Positions 30,986 through 40,701 are shown, counted from the first letter of the stretch. The stretch is 64,000 bases of DNA from Alcaligenaceae bacterium SAGV5 (GCA_009360345.1 SPDP01000001.1:2375832-2439831), one strand, 5' to 3'. The notes: a model not told the origin generated them from the sequence alone. Program-made: numbers and translations.

Positions 30986-31825
30986 TTACGCGGACAGCAT
31001 GTGCCGCAGGGCGGCCAGGACCGGCGCCGGGTCCGGCCGCACGCCGCGCCAGATGAAGAAGCTTTCGGCCGCCTGGCCGACCAGCATGCCCAGTCCGTCG
31101 GCGGTGGCCGTCGCGCCGTCGGCCACCGCCTGGCGCATGAAGGCGGTGGGGCGGGCGGCGTACATCAGGTCGTAGGCCATCGCGCCGGGGGCGTAGGCGC
31201 CGGCCGGCAGCGGCGGGGCTTGGTCGTCCAGGCTGCTGGCGGTGGCGTTGATGACGAGGTCCCAGTTGCCGCCGGCCGGCAGGTCGCCATAGCCGCTTCC
31301 CCGCAGCGTGGCCTGTCCTGCCGGGAACGAGGCCGCCAGTTCCTCGGCGCGCGCCGGTGTGCGGTTGGCGACGTCTATGCGGGCGCAGCCGGCCTCGATC
31401 AGCGGCAGCAGGATGCCCCGCGCCGCGCCGCCGGCCCCGGCCAGCAGCACGCGCGCACCGGCCAGGCGCGCGCCCAGCCGCCGCAGGTCGCCGATCAGGC
31501 CGATGCCGTCGGTATTGCAGCCGTGCAGTTGCCCGCCTTCCATCCACAGCGTATTGACCGCCCCGGCCGCCATGGCGCGGGGGCTCAGGTGGGCGCGGGC
31601 CAGCTCGAAGGCCTGCAGCTTGAAGGGGACGGTCACGTTCAGCCCGCCGCCGCCCGCCGCGAAGAACCCCGAAACCTGGGCGGCGAAGTCGTCGATGGGC
31701 GCGCAGATCGCCTCGTAGGTGAGATCCTGGCCGGTCTGTTCGGCGAACCGCGCGTGTATCCAGGGCGATTTGCTGTGGGCGACAGGATTGCCGATGACGG
31801 CATAGCGGGTGGGAGTGGAGGGCAT
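30986..31825 (-). CDS. aroE: Shikimate dehydrogenase
   Basis: A 279-residue NADP-dependent enzyme of aromatic amino acid synthesis (3-dehydroshikimate to shikimate). Motifs: VIGNPVAHSKSPWIHARF, GLNVTVPFKLQA with the catalytic Lys, GCNTDGIGLIGDL with the Asp partner, LAGAGGAARGILLPL and the NADP loop NRTPARAEEL. Its ATG shares one base with the stop of the tonB-like gene upstream, so they are coupled. The downstream DNA changes abruptly about 20 bases after its stop. Confidence 0.95.
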   Translation of the reverse strand: MPSTPTRYAVIGNPVAHSKSPWIHARFAEQTGQDLTYEAICAPIDDFAAQVSGFFAAGGGGLNVTVPFKLQAFELARAHLSPRAMAAGAVNTLWMEGGQLHGCNTDGIGLIGDLRRLGARLAGARVLLAGAGGAARGILLPLIEAGCARIDVANRTPARAEELAASFPAGQATLRGSGYGDLPAGGNWDLVINATASSLDDQAPPLPAGAYAPGAMAYDLMYAARPTAFMRQAVADGATATADGLGMLVGQAAESFFIWRGVRPDPAPVLAALRHMLSA

Positions 31826-32750
31826 CAGCCGGGCTTCGCGAGTAGCTTGTCGTTGGTGAAGTACCAGGTGCGGGTGATGGCCAGGACGTCGGTGTCGCGC
31901 GCGATCTGGGGCGGGAACGGGGCGAACGGCGTGGCCAGCGCGACGATGCGCCTGGCCGCGTCGTTCAGTATTTTATGTTCCGAAGGCTTGTCGATGTCCA
32001 TGCGTTCGACGGTTCCGTCGCTGCGTATATATACCGTCATGCGCAGGGACCCGTACACCTTGCCCCGGGCCGCCGCCGGATAGTTCTGGTTGCCCAGTGT
32101 CTCGACCCGCTGCCGCCATTGTTCCACGTACGCCGCGAAACGGTATTCCGAGGTGGAGGGCGCGAAGAAGTGTCGGCGCGGCCGCTTGTTGTAGTCGTCG
32201 ACGCGCTGGGAGATTTCGGCGAACTGGCGGGCGAGCTGCTCCGCCCGGACCTGGGTGGGATTGCGTTCGGGAACGGGGGCGCCCAGGGGCCCAGGGGGCG
32301 TGGGCGCCTGGCCAGGGGCGCGCGACAGCGAGGCGGCCAGGCGGCGTTGTTCCGCCTCCAGCGCCGCCTGGCGCTGCTGCAGTTCGGCCAGCAGCTTGCC
32401 GTCGCGGCTGGCGGCCGAGTGCGGCACCGGTGCCTTGGCATGCCCGGACGCGGCATCGCCGCCGCCGTCGCTGGCGACCTGCGCCCGCAACTGGGCCTGG
32501 GCCGGGGCGTGGCCGGTGCCGGCGTTGAGCAGCACCACTTCCAGCCCGTCGTCGCGCTCGGGGCGCGTGGGCCCGGGCGCGGTGAAGTGCAGCGCGAACA
32601 GGATGAGGTGGGCGAACAGCGAGATCGCCAGCGCACTCATCAGGTAGCGCCGGTCGGGGCGGGTGGTCCAGTCCTCGGCCAGTTGGTCGAGGAGGCGCGC
32701 GCCGGCGCGCCGAAGCCGGCGCGGCAGAGGATCCTGCGTGGAAGAGAGCC
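31825..32750 (-). CDS. TonB-like energy transducer family protein, N-terminus uncertain
   Basis: 271 residues if ATG 32640 is used, but the same frame is open further upstream and encodes LLDQLAEDWTTRPDRRYL before that ATG, which looks like genuine cytoplasmic N-terminus; the real start is probably lost at a discontinuity near 32715-32750. A single membrane span (ALAISLFAHLILFALHF) is followed by a periplasmic helical/Gln-rich region (about 75-110) and a C-terminal TonB domain with NYPAAARGKVYGSLRMTVYIRSDGTVE. TonB-domain proteins link inner-membrane proton force to outer-membrane receptors; this type sits before aroE, with which it overlaps. Confidence 0.82.
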
Positions 32751-34415
32751 GGGGGCCGGAGGCCGCGGGGGCTCGGGCTCGGGCAAGTCTTGCGGTAATC
32801 GCGCGTCCGCGTCATCGCCGGAAACCTGCTCGTCGTCGCTGTCATCCTCGTCTTCGGACGACTCCACGGAATCCTCCGAATCATCGACGTCGGTGGAGTC
32901 TTCGCTGTCTTGGCCAACGCTGCCGGCAGGCGCCTGGCTGTGCGCCATGGTCTGACTGGAGCTTGCCTGGCCCGCATCCGGCATGGCGACGGCCACGACA
33001 GCGGGAGAAGGGGAACGCGGCAATCGAGGTCCCTCCTCGTTGTCGGAAACCTGCTCATCGTCGCTGTCTTCCTCCTCTTCGGAGGTTTCGACGGAATCCT
33101 CCGAGTCTTCCGCTTCACTCGCCGCGCTGCTTTCGTGGGCCTTGTCCGACGGCGTGCCCGGACTCTCGATCCCAAGGTCGGCAGCAGGCTGCGCTTCCGG
33201 CTCCTGCGGCGCGTCCTCCCGCATCTGCGGCGGGGCGACGACCGGGCTGCGGGGGTCGCCGCACGGCGGCGATGCGAGGTGGTCACCGTCGTCAGCGGCC
33301 ACTTGCCAGGCTGGCGCCTCGGGCTCCGCGCCAGCCTCCAGGGAATAGTCGTAGGTAGCTTGCAGGGGCCGAAACCTGGTGGGTTTCCATCGGTCGTGCT
33401 CGCGCGTCCTCGAGAGTTTCAGGCGTTTTATGTCCGCCGTGATGAATTGTTCGGTGTAAAGAAGTTCAGCCCGCACCGTGGCGAGCAAGTCCTTCAGTTG
33501 CGCCGCGCTATGGAGTCCGAAAAACAGGACTTCACCGGTGTCCAGGCAGATCGGGGATAGCTCGGCCTGCTCCAGGATCGTGTGGAGTTGGGCGTGATGC
33601 TCGTAGACCTCGTCCAGGCGCAGCATCAAGGGCTTGATGGCTGTTTCCTCCTGTTCGGACACGCCGGCCGCACGCAAGCCTGACGCCAGGTCGGCCACGG
33701 CCTGGCGGAACGGCGCCAGGACAGCATTCCTTTCATTGGCCAGATACCGCGCTTCGTCGATCGATGCCGCCAGCGTGGCGATGTCGGACTCCAGATTCGC
33801 CACCTTGTTGCGGGCAGCCCGGATCGCGTCCCGGGACGGTTCGACGTGTGCCGGAGAGCGGTGCTTGGCGCTTTTGTCTTTTGCCTTGCTTTTCGCATGC
33901 GCGCGCCGGGTTTCGAGTTCCTCGAGACGGGCGCGCGCAGCTTCCAGCTTGTGTTCGCAGTCCTGCTTTTCATCGCGCAGGCCGGCCAGTTCCTTGTCGC
34001 TACGCTCGAGCCGGGCGACTTTCAGCATCTGCGCCAACACCGCGTCCCCCTCGATCTTTTCGTACAACAGATGGGCCGCATGGGGGGACGCCCGCAGGCA
34101 GGCGAAATCGGCCAACTGCGCATTGATCGACAGAGCTTCCTCTTCTAGCCACAGGTACCGCGACTGGATCTCGGCCAACTCATGGTCGGCCTGTTTGATC
34201 AACGGCTTCAAACCTGCCTTGGCGGCTTTCAGGTTGCAATAAAGCTTCACCCAGGCCTTGGCATTGGCGCTGTGCTTGCCATAGGCCTTGAAGGTGCCCC
34301 GGAAGAGAAAACTCTCCACCTTCTGCGCGGGGCCGGACACGCCGGCCCTGCCGGAAGGGGCCGGATCGTGCCCGCCAGCCCGGCCGGCGGAGTGGGAGGA
34401 AATCCGGTGAGTCAT
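32750..34415 (-). CDS. Uncharacterised coiled-coil protein with duplicated acidic tail, 3-prime end uncertain
   Basis: About 555 residues from ATG 34415; family not recognised. Residues about 30-300 are helical with long coiled-coil-like stretches (EHKLEAARARLEELETRR). The second part is Pro/Ser/Glu-rich and contains two copies of an acidic block, EDSVETSEEEEDSDDEQVS and EDSVESSEDEDDSDDEQVS, about 75 residues apart. The frame runs on past about 32750 into DNA antisense to the tonB-like gene, so the true C-terminus is probably cut. DNA for residues 1-300 is clearly less GC-rich than its surroundings, consistent with acquired DNA. The start overlaps the stop of the preceding gene (ATGA). An effector-type protein is possible but unproven. 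Confidence 0.6.
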
Positions 34416-34745
34416 GACGCCCTGTCAGGAGCCATGTCGATTTCGGATCTTATCTTTTCGACCTGCCTGGAGATCGGCGAGATTTTTTCCAGGAACTTCA
34501 TCCCTTCCGGATTATCCATTTCCACCGATTGATGGCGGCCGTAGCTTCCGTCCAACGATGCCGGCGGCGCGGCATCCAGCAACTGCCGGTGTAGCGCGAC
34601 GATAGTCTGGCCCAGCTCCGTCGTCGGGGAGGCTTCGTACTCCTTCAACCGAGCTTTGATTTCGCGTATGGCCATGTCCGTTTTGGATAGGAACACGCTC
34701 ATCGCCTTGGAAAGAAAGGTCTTTGTTCCGCGCACGCTGGCGGCC
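34412..34745 (-). pseudogene. Uncharacterised helical protein, C-terminal part
   Basis: About 110 C-terminal residues of an unknown alpha-helical protein (KTDMAIREIKARLKEYEAS, ELGQTIVALHRQLLDAAP, ISRQVEKIRSEIDM). It is joined in frame to the N-terminal part of FliF near 34745; FliF does not normally contain this sequence. Its stop overlaps the start of the coiled-coil gene (ATGA), so the two belonged to one operon before the join. Confidence 0.6.
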
Positions 34746-35794
34746 GGGGCATTCGTCCTGGACGCTGCGGGGGGCAATACGCCGCCGGTGGTGGGGGCGA
34801 TCGCGACTCCCGGCGGCGTATTGCTGAGCGTACCGGGTACGCCGCCGTCCATGCCCGATGCCGGTTCGTGCGACTCCGAACTCTGCCGGCTGCGTATGGC
34901 CGCCTGGTCGGGCGAGGCGCCATTGGGGCGGTAGGTTTCGTCGGTTTGTTCGTGCCGGCTGAAATCCAGGTCGATCGCGACCTGCGCGCGCAGGTTCTGG
35001 GCGCCCACGATGGGCGAGATCAGTTCGGAGATGCGCCGGGTGTACTGGCGCTCCAGCGTGCGCAGGTATTCGAGCTGCGTGGCGTCCAGGCCGTTCGGGT
35101 CGGTGTCGTTGGCCGACAGCAGCGTGCCGGTCTGGTCCACCACGCTGACGGCTCCCGGCGCCAGTTCCGGAACCGAGGAGGAGACCAGGTGGACGATGCC
35201 GGCGACCTGGCCGCGTTCGAGTACGCGGCCGGGCAGCATCTGCACCAGCACGGACGCGGTGGGCCGGTTCTGTTCCCGCATGAAGATGCTGGGCTTGGGG
35301 ATGGCGAGGTGGACCCGCGCGCTCTTGACGGTGCCCAGGCTCTGGATGGAGCGGGCCAGTTCGCCTTCCAGCGCGCGCTGGTAGTTGACCTGTTCCTGGA
35401 ACTGGGTGAGGCCCAGGCGGCTGTTGTCCATCAGCTCGAAACCGACGTTGCCTGCGCGGGGCAGCCCCTGCGAGGCCAGGCGCAGCCGCACTTCGTGGAC
35501 CTGGGCGGGCGGAACCAGGATGACGCTGCCGCCATCGGCGACCCGGTAGGGAATTTTCTGCTGCTGCAGCGCGGCAACGATGGTGCCGCCGTCCTGGTCG
35601 GAGAGGCCGCTGAACAGGACGCGGTACTCCGGGTCGCGGCCCCACAGCAGCGCGGCGACCACGATGGCCACGAGCATGGGGATGCCGATCAGCAAGGCGA
35701 GCCGGTGACGCGTGGACAGCCTGCCGAACGCTTCCAGGAGCTTGTTACCGCGTGGCGCCCCGGCGGCGGGTGGGTTCTGCGTGTCGTCGGCCAT
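34745..35794 (-). pseudogene. fliF: Flagellar MS-ring protein, N-terminal part
   Basis: About 350 residues from ATG 35794 of FliF, normally about 560. Present: cytoplasmic N-terminus, first membrane span (LALLIGIPMLVAIVVAALLWG), the ring-building domain with VLFSGLSDQDGGTIVAALQQ, VRLRLASQGLPRAGNVGFE, VKSARVHLAIPKPSIFMRE, and ISPIVGAQNLRAQVAIDLDF. The second membrane span and the FliG-binding tail are missing; the frame passes without a stop into an unrelated helical protein near 34745. A functional ring protein could not be made from this copy. Confidence 0.88.
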
Positions 35795-35994
35795 GTAGTG
35801 AAGCGGGGCTTTGAATACCAAATAAGGAGAGGGGGCGCCAGAGCAGCCCATTTCCCAGGGCTTGTATTATTTGATGCAGGATGTCACGGCCAAGGAGGGA
35901 ATAGACGGGTTTTGCCCCGGTACTTCCCGGTCTGGATCCTTCCCGCCGCGGCTACCATTGCAGTCTCCGCAGAATTGCCCACGGGAAACCGCAT

Positions 35995-36339
35995 ATGGAC
36001 CGCATCCAGGACGTGCTCGCTTCTTCCGCCGGGCAGACCGGCATGACGCGCGCGGCGCAGATGTTGTCGCGGCCCGACGCCCTGATGGGCGGCGGCGCGG
36101 CCGCCGGCGCGGCACCGGCTTCGTTCGCCAACGTGCTGGTCGACGCGATCCAGGGCGTGCAGCGCGCCCAGTCCGAGGCCGCCGCCGTCCAGGGTGCCTA
36201 TCAGCAGGGCGATCCCGAAGTCGGCCTGGAAACCACGATGATCGCCATGAACAAGGCCAGCTTGTCTTTCCAGATGCTGGCCCAGGCGCGCAACCGCGTG
36301 ATCGCGGCCTACAACGAAGTCATGAACATGCAGGTCTGA
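35995..36339 (+). CDS. fliE: Flagellar hook-basal body protein FliE
   Basis: A 114-residue protein linking the MS ring to the rod and needed for export of rod proteins. C-terminal signature SLSFQMLAQARNRVIAAYNEVMNMQV-like end is present: the DNA codes for LETTMIAMNKASLSFQMLAQ followed by the R-rich terminal helix. It is divergent from fliF across a 200-bp gap, as in enteric and Bordetella flagellar loci, and convergent with fhlB. Confidence 0.95.
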   Translation: MDRIQDVLASSAGQTGMTRAAQMLSRPDALMGGGAAAGAAPASFANVLVDAIQGVQRAQSEAAAVQGAYQQGDPEVGLETTMIAMNKASLSFQMLAQARNRVIAAYNEVMNMQV

Positions 36340-36353
36340 GCCGGACCCCGGTT

Positions 36354-36683
36354 TCAACCCGCCGGGCGTCCCTCCGGACCGGTGCCGGCTTCCTCGTCCT
36401 GCCTGTACACCCATGCCAGCACTTCCGCTACCGCCGCGTAGAGCGGCGGCGGAATGCGGGCATCCAGGTCCACTTTCATCAGCAGGTCGATCAGCTCGCG
36501 CGAGCTGTGCACGAACACGCCTGCTTCCTTGGCGCGGCGCAGGATCTCCTCGGCGATCGCGCCGCTGCCCTTGGCCACCACGATGGGCGTCTTGCGCTCC
36601 TTTTCGTAGCGCAGCGCTACCGCCTGGATGCGCTTGGGGTCGAGCGGGCCGTCGGGGAGCGGGTCGGTGGAGGGCAGGGTCAT
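36354..36683 (-). CDS. fhlB: FlhB C-terminal-domain homologue (FhlB)
   Basis: A 109-residue protein equal to the cytoplasmic autocleavage domain of FlhB/YscU. Visible: RIQAVALRYEKERKTPIVVAKG, EILRRAKEAGVFVHSS and DLDARIPPPLYAAVAEVLAWVY. The NPTH cleavage motif is not in this short form. Such stand-alone copies accompany fliK and can partly replace FlhB function in export control. Start overlaps the fliK stop (ATGA at 36680-36683). Confidence 0.88.
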   Translation of the reverse strand: MTLPSTDPLPDGPLDPKRIQAVALRYEKERKTPIVVAKGSGAIAEEILRRAKEAGVFVHSSRELIDLLMKVDLDARIPPPLYAAVAEVLAWVYRQDEEAGTGPEGRPAG

Positions 36684-37070
36684 GTCCGGGCCGGCGATCG
36701 GGACGCCGTGGCGATCTTGAGGTCGGACATGCGCAGGCCCTGGCTGTCCAGCGCCTGCTGCAGGTCCAGGCCCCCGGCGGTGAGCCGGGCCTGCAGGTCG
36801 CGCAGGCGTTGGCCGCGTAGTGTCCGGGTATCGGGCTGGATGGCGATGCGGGTGTCGGCGCCGTTGACCGCCACTTCCACCTGCATCGTGCCCAGGTGGC
36901 GCGTCTGGACCGAGATGCGGACGCGCCACGCCAGCGGCAGGTCGGCGTCGGCGGCCTTGCCGTCGTCCGGTTCGATTTCCAGGGTGAAGGGTTGTTCGGC
37001 CCACGAGCCTTGCAGGAACAGGCGGCCGCTGGCCAGCGCCGCGATCTGGTCGTGCACGATCTGGCGCACG
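36680..37070 (-). pseudogene. fliK: FliK-like hook-length control protein, C-terminal part
   Basis: About 130 C-terminal residues: VRQIVHDQIAALASGRLFL, GTMQVEVAVNGADTRIAI and LRDLQARLTAGGLDLQQAL, the FliK C-terminal core that talks to FlhB. The coding frame stops being FliK near 37070, where a plus-strand dehydrogenase fragment begins. The matching N-terminal part is at 56117-56455 on the other strand. Confidence 0.8.
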
Positions 37071-37462
37071 TGTCGGCAACCCTGTTGGCCGCGGCCTGCG
37101 AGGCATTCGTCGCTGGCGCGAAGGCAGGACTGGACCCGATCACGATGACGCGCATTCTCGGGATCGAGACAGGCAGGAATTTCGCGAGTTCGCGTGTCCT
37201 GCCGGAACAGGTCGCCACCAGGACGTTCGCCTACGGCAAGTCCTTGGGAGCCGCGTTGAACGATCTCGATTTCGTCGCCGACGAGGCCAGGAGGCTGGGC
37301 GTGACGACCTGGGTGCTCGACGGTACGCGGTCGCTGTACCGGCTCGCGGCGGGACTGGGCGGGGGCGGCGAGGACATGTCCCGGCTGGCGACGTACTACG
37401 AGGCCTGGGCTGGCGCGGAGGTCCGTATTCCGGCCCCAGGCGATCAAAAGCAAGGAAAATGA
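37070..37462 (+). pseudogene. 3-hydroxyisobutyrate dehydrogenase-like protein, C-terminal domain
   Basis: About 130 residues of the all-helical C-terminal domain of beta-hydroxyacid dehydrogenases: TLLAAACEAFVAGAKAGLD, GKSLGAALNDLDFVADEAR and the tail segment RLATYYEAWAGAEV. The Rossmann N-terminal domain (about 165 residues) is missing at the discontinuity near 37070. The stop overlaps the ATG of the amidohydrolase (ATGA at 37459-37462), which suggests the two belonged to one catabolic operon. Confidence 0.8.
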
Positions 37463-38520
37463 GCATGTCCACCGAGACCAGGAGCACTCCGGAGTTCCGG
37501 GGCAACATGCCGCGCCCGCTCGACGAAGTCGCGGCGTGGACGGCGGGGCGGCTTGAAGAGGCCATCGATCCCGAGCTGCCCATCATCGATCCGCATCATC
37601 ATCTTTGGCACGACGACCGCGGAAGGTATTTGCTGGACGAACTGTTGGCCGACCTGAATTCGGGACACAACATCGTCGCCACGGTGTTCCTCCAGGCCAA
37701 GAGCATGTATCGCCGCGATGGTCCGGAAGCGATGAAGCCTGTAGGAGAAGTCGAATTCGCCAACGGCATGGCGGCGGCCTGCGCGAGCGGGCAATACGGC
37801 GGGGCCAGGATCTGCGAGGCCATCGTCGGCCATGCGGATCTCCGGACGCCGGACGTCGAGGCGGTCCTGGAAGCCTTGGCCGCGGCCGGCAACGGCCGGC
37901 TGAGGGGCATACGGCACGGCGCGACCTGGGATGACGGCAGCGCCGCCTACGGCAGATCGTTTTCGCCCCGATACATGCTCGCCGATCCGGCGTTCCGCCA
38001 GGGATACGCCGCGTTGCGACGGCACGGGCTTTCTTTCGAGGCGTGGATCTACCATACGCAACTGGCCGAACTGGGCAGCCTGTTGCGGGCTTGCCCCGAT
38101 ATTCCCGTCGTGTTGAACCATGTGGGCGGAGTGCTGGGTATTCCGCCCTACATCGACAGACAGGAAGTCTTCGAGTCCTGGCGCGCCCGCCTGCGCGAAC
38201 TGGCCGTCTTTCCCAACCTATACGTGAAGGTGGGGGGGCTGGGGATGTTGTACTGCGGGTGGGATTTCCATACCCGGCCCTTGCCGCCGTCGTCGATGGA
38301 GCTGGCTACCGCCTGGCGGCCATACATCGAAACTTGTATCGAGTTGTTCGGCGCGGAGCGCTGCATGTTCGAGAGCAATTTCCCCGTCGACAAGCAGTCC
38401 TGCGGGTACGGCGTGCTGTGGAATGCGTTCAAACGGGTGGCGGCAGGCTATGGCGACGCGGAGAAGGCATCGCTGTTCCACGATACGGCTGCGGGTTTCT
38501 ACCGTTTGCGGCGTTCTTGA
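37459..38520 (+). CDS. Amidohydrolase family (amidohydrolase 2 / ACMSD-like) protein
   Basis: A 353-residue TIM-barrel hydrolase; ATG 37465 is an alternative start. Metal-binding opening IIDPHHHLWHD, central VVLNHVGGVLGIP with His, and FESNFPVDKQSCGYG with the conserved Asp near the C-terminus. Relatives act as lactonases, decarboxylases or hydrolases on small catabolites. Coupled to the hydroxyacid dehydrogenase fragment upstream. Confidence 0.88.
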   Translation: MSMSTETRSTPEFRGNMPRPLDEVAAWTAGRLEEAIDPELPIIDPHHHLWHDDRGRYLLDELLADLNSGHNIVATVFLQAKSMYRRDGPEAMKPVGEVEFANGMAAACASGQYGGARICEAIVGHADLRTPDVEAVLEALAAAGNGRLRGIRHGATWDDGSAAYGRSFSPRYMLADPAFRQGYAALRRHGLSFEAWIYHTQLAELGSLLRACPDIPVVLNHVGGVLGIPPYIDRQEVFESWRARLRELAVFPNLYVKVGGLGMLYCGWDFHTRPLPPSSMELATAWRPYIETCIELFGAERCMFESNFPVDKQSCGYGVLWNAFKRVAAGYGDAEKASLFHDTAAGFYRLRRS

Positions 38521-38579
38521 TTTAATCTCGACTGGCGCAACCTCTCGTCGAGGCGCATTCACATGCAAGAGGAACTGCC

Positions 38580-39059
38580 ATGACCATCGCCAAGAACACG
38601 ATCTGCCTGTGGTACGACAAGGACGCCGAGGCGGCGGCCCGCTTCTACGCCGAGACCTTTCCCGACAGCGCGGTGCACGCCGTCCACCGCGCCCCGGGTG
38701 ACTATCCGTCCGGCAAGGCGGGTGACGTGCTGACGGTCCAGTTCACGGTCGCCGGTATTCCCTGCCTCGGCCTGAACGGCGGACCCACCTTCAAGCACAA
38801 CGAGGCTTTCTCGTTCCAGATCGCCACGGACGACCAGGAAGAGACCGATCGCTATTGGAACGCCATCGTCGGCAACGGCGGCCAGGAAAGCGCATGTGGC
38901 TGGTGCAAGGACAAATGGGGCATTTCCTGGCAGATCACGCCGCGCGTGTTGACCGAGGCGCTGGCCGTCGGCGGCGGCGAGGCCAGGCGCGCGTTCGAGG
39001 CGATGATGGAGATGGGGAAAATCGACGTGGCAGCGATCGTGGCGGCCCGGCGGGGCTGA
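38580..39059 (+). CDS. PhnB/YdhR-type VOC family protein
   Basis: A 159-residue glyoxalase/bleomycin-resistance fold protein of the group often labelled 3-demethylubiquinone methyltransferase-like. ICLWYDKDAEAAARFYAETF opens the first module; GIPCLGLNGGPTFKHNEAFSF and GWCKDKWGISWQITPRVL are typical. ATG 38580 follows GAGGAACTGCC. No catalytic function is established for this group. Confidence 0.88.
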   Translation: MTIAKNTICLWYDKDAEAAARFYAETFPDSAVHAVHRAPGDYPSGKAGDVLTVQFTVAGIPCLGLNGGPTFKHNEAFSFQIATDDQEETDRYWNAIVGNGGQESACGWCKDKWGISWQITPRVLTEALAVGGGEARRAFEAMMEMGKIDVAAIVAARRG

Positions 39060-39102
39060 GGGCGCGGGTCCGGGTGTAGGGCGCGGTCGTGTTCCCGCGG
39101 CG

Positions 39103-39249
39103 CTAGCGTCCTCGTCCGGCGGTTCGCGGCAATGGCTTGTGGTCTTGAGGCGGCTTTGCCGCTGAAACGCTGCCTGGTTGAGCCCAGTTCAACGGCGCAG
39201 CGGGCGGCACCGGCTTTTTCCTCTTCATCGGCCGTCCCTTCTTTTCCAT
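39103..39249 (-). CDS. Small basic Pro-rich protein, possible
   Basis: A 48-residue ORF from ATG 39249 with a GGAG eight bases upstream; composition is Lys/Arg/Pro-rich (RPMKRKKPVPPAAPLNWAQ). No family recognised. It lies in the otherwise empty 39060-39451 gap, which contains AT-richer stretches around 39330-39450 and no other convincing gene. Confidence 0.35.
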   Translation of the reverse strand: MEKKGRPMKRKKPVPPAAPLNWAQPGSVSAAKPPQDHKPLPRTAGRGR

Positions 39250-39451
39250 GAGTGCACTCCGTAGGCCCTGCAGCGAGGCAACATGCAACGAGGCAGCCTG
39301 CGAACAGCATACGCTCATTCGAGCATCGCCCCATTCTTTCTTTTCGATTCGCCGCGCGGTCTGGTAGCAAAAGAAGATGCTTCGGTGCACGCGGAACACT
39401 GTATGCTGGGTTGAGCATTGTTCTTATGCCCGCCACACAGGAGCGTCCATC

Positions 39452-39478
39452 ATGGCCAAAGGTCAGACACCTTGCCTG
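39452..39478 (+). pseudogene. Start of a second PhnB-like VOC gene, cut after about nine codons
   Basis: ATG 39452 has a good AGGAG eight bases upstream. The first codons, MAKGQTPCL, match the usual opening of PhnB-type VOC proteins (x-P-C-L-W-F), but the sequence then changes to DNA upstream of the MFS gene. The frame is closed by 39574 without family features. I read it as a gene start cut by a discontinuity near 39478. Confidence 0.4.
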
Positions 39479-39489
39479 CACCCACGTCG

Positions 39490-40701
39490 CGCCATGACGT
39501 CCCCGCCCCCGAGCCCCACGCCAGGCCGCTCGACGACCGTGGTGTCGCCGTCTTCTGTACGCTGGCGATCCTGAGCCACATGGCGCTGACCGGCGGACGG
39601 GTGACCGTATCGCTGGGCGCGCTGGCGCAGGGCGCCTCCAGCTTCACCGTGGGCGTGTTGATGGCGCTGTTCGCGCTGGTCCCCATGCTGCTGTCGGTCC
39701 ACACCGGCCGCTGGGTGGACCACATCGGCGCGCGGCGGCCGCTGCGCATCGGCGTGGGCCTGCTGATTACCGGCAGCCTCCTGCCCTTCGCCGTGCCGGA
39801 AACGCAGGTGCTGTTCCTGTCCAGTTGCCTGACCGGCATCGGCTGCATGGTGTGCCAGATCTCCGTGCAGAACGTCATGGGCATCCATGCCTCGCCCGAC
39901 CGGCGCATCGTCAATTTCTCGCGGCTGTCCCTGTCGCTGTCGATCTCGGGCTTCGGCGGCCCGCTGGTGGCCGGGCTGTCCATCGACCACCTGGGCGTGC
40001 GCTGGGCCTTCGGCGTGCTGCTGCTGTGCCAGTTGGGCGCGCTGGGGCTGCTGCTGCGGCAACAGCACCGGCTGCCCCGCGCGGCCGGCAACGCCCGGCC
40101 CGCCGCGCGCGAACAGGTCAGCGACCTGCTGGCCAGCCCCACGCTGCGCCGGGTGCTGGTCGCCACCGCCCTGCTGTCCGGCGCCTGGGACCTGAACTCG
40201 TTCATGGTGCCGATCTTCGGGGCCTCCATCGGTTTGTCGGCCACCACCATAGGCGTCATCCTGTCGGCCTTCGCCGTGGCCACCTTCGTCATCCGCATGC
40301 TGCTGCCGTGGATACAGCGGCGCCTGGCGCCCTGGACCCTGCTGCGCACCGCCATGTTCACCGCCAGCGCGGTCTACGTGCTGTACCCGTTTTTCCGCGA
40401 CGTCTCCATCCTGATCATGCTTGCCTTCCTGCTGGGCCTGGCCCTCGGCAGCGGCCAGCCCAGCCTGCTGGCGCTGCTGCATACGCATGCGCCGCCCGGC
40501 CGCGCCGCCGAAGCGCTGGGCCTGCGCATGGCGACCATCAACGGCGGCCAGTTCGTGCTGCCGCTGGCCTTCGGCAGCCTGAGCGCGCTGGCCGGCCTGG
40601 GACTGCCCTTCTGGACCGTGGCCGCCTGCCTGCTGGCTGGCGGCATCTTCAACCGCTCGCCGAAGCGGTCCGTGGCCACGCGGCGCGGCGAGGCCCGCTG
40701 A
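39490..40701 (+). CDS. Major facilitator superfamily transporter, start uncertain
   Basis: About 400 residues of a 12-segment MFS protein. Loop 2-3 signature GRWVDHIGARRPLRIG is present, as is FGGPLVAGLSIDHLGVRWAFG. The frame is open upstream to 39418 but the DNA seems to change near 39478, so the native start is not visible. The readable N-terminus is PEPHARPLDDRGVAVFCTLA. Substrate unknown. Two bases separate its stop from the GTG of the ChaC-like gene. Confidence 0.85.
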   Translation, partial: RHDVPAPEPHARPLDDRGVAVFCTLAILSHMALTGGRVTVSLGALAQGASSFTVGVLMALFALVPMLLSVHTGRWVDHIGARRPLRIGVGLLITGSLLPFAVPETQVLFLSSCLTGIGCMVCQISVQNVMGIHASPDRRIVNFSRLSLSLSISGFGGPLVAGLSIDHLGVRWAFGVLLLCQLGALGLLLRQQHRLPRAAGNARPAAREQVSDLLASPTLRRVLVATALLSGAWDLNSFMVPIFGASIGLSATTIGVILSAFAVATFVIRMLLPWIQRRLAPWTLLRTAMFTASAVYVLYPFFRDVSILIMLAFLLGLALGSGQPSLLALLHTHAPPGRAAEALGLRMATINGGQFVLPLAFGSLSALAGLGLPFWTVAACLLAGGIFNRSPKRSVATRRGEAR

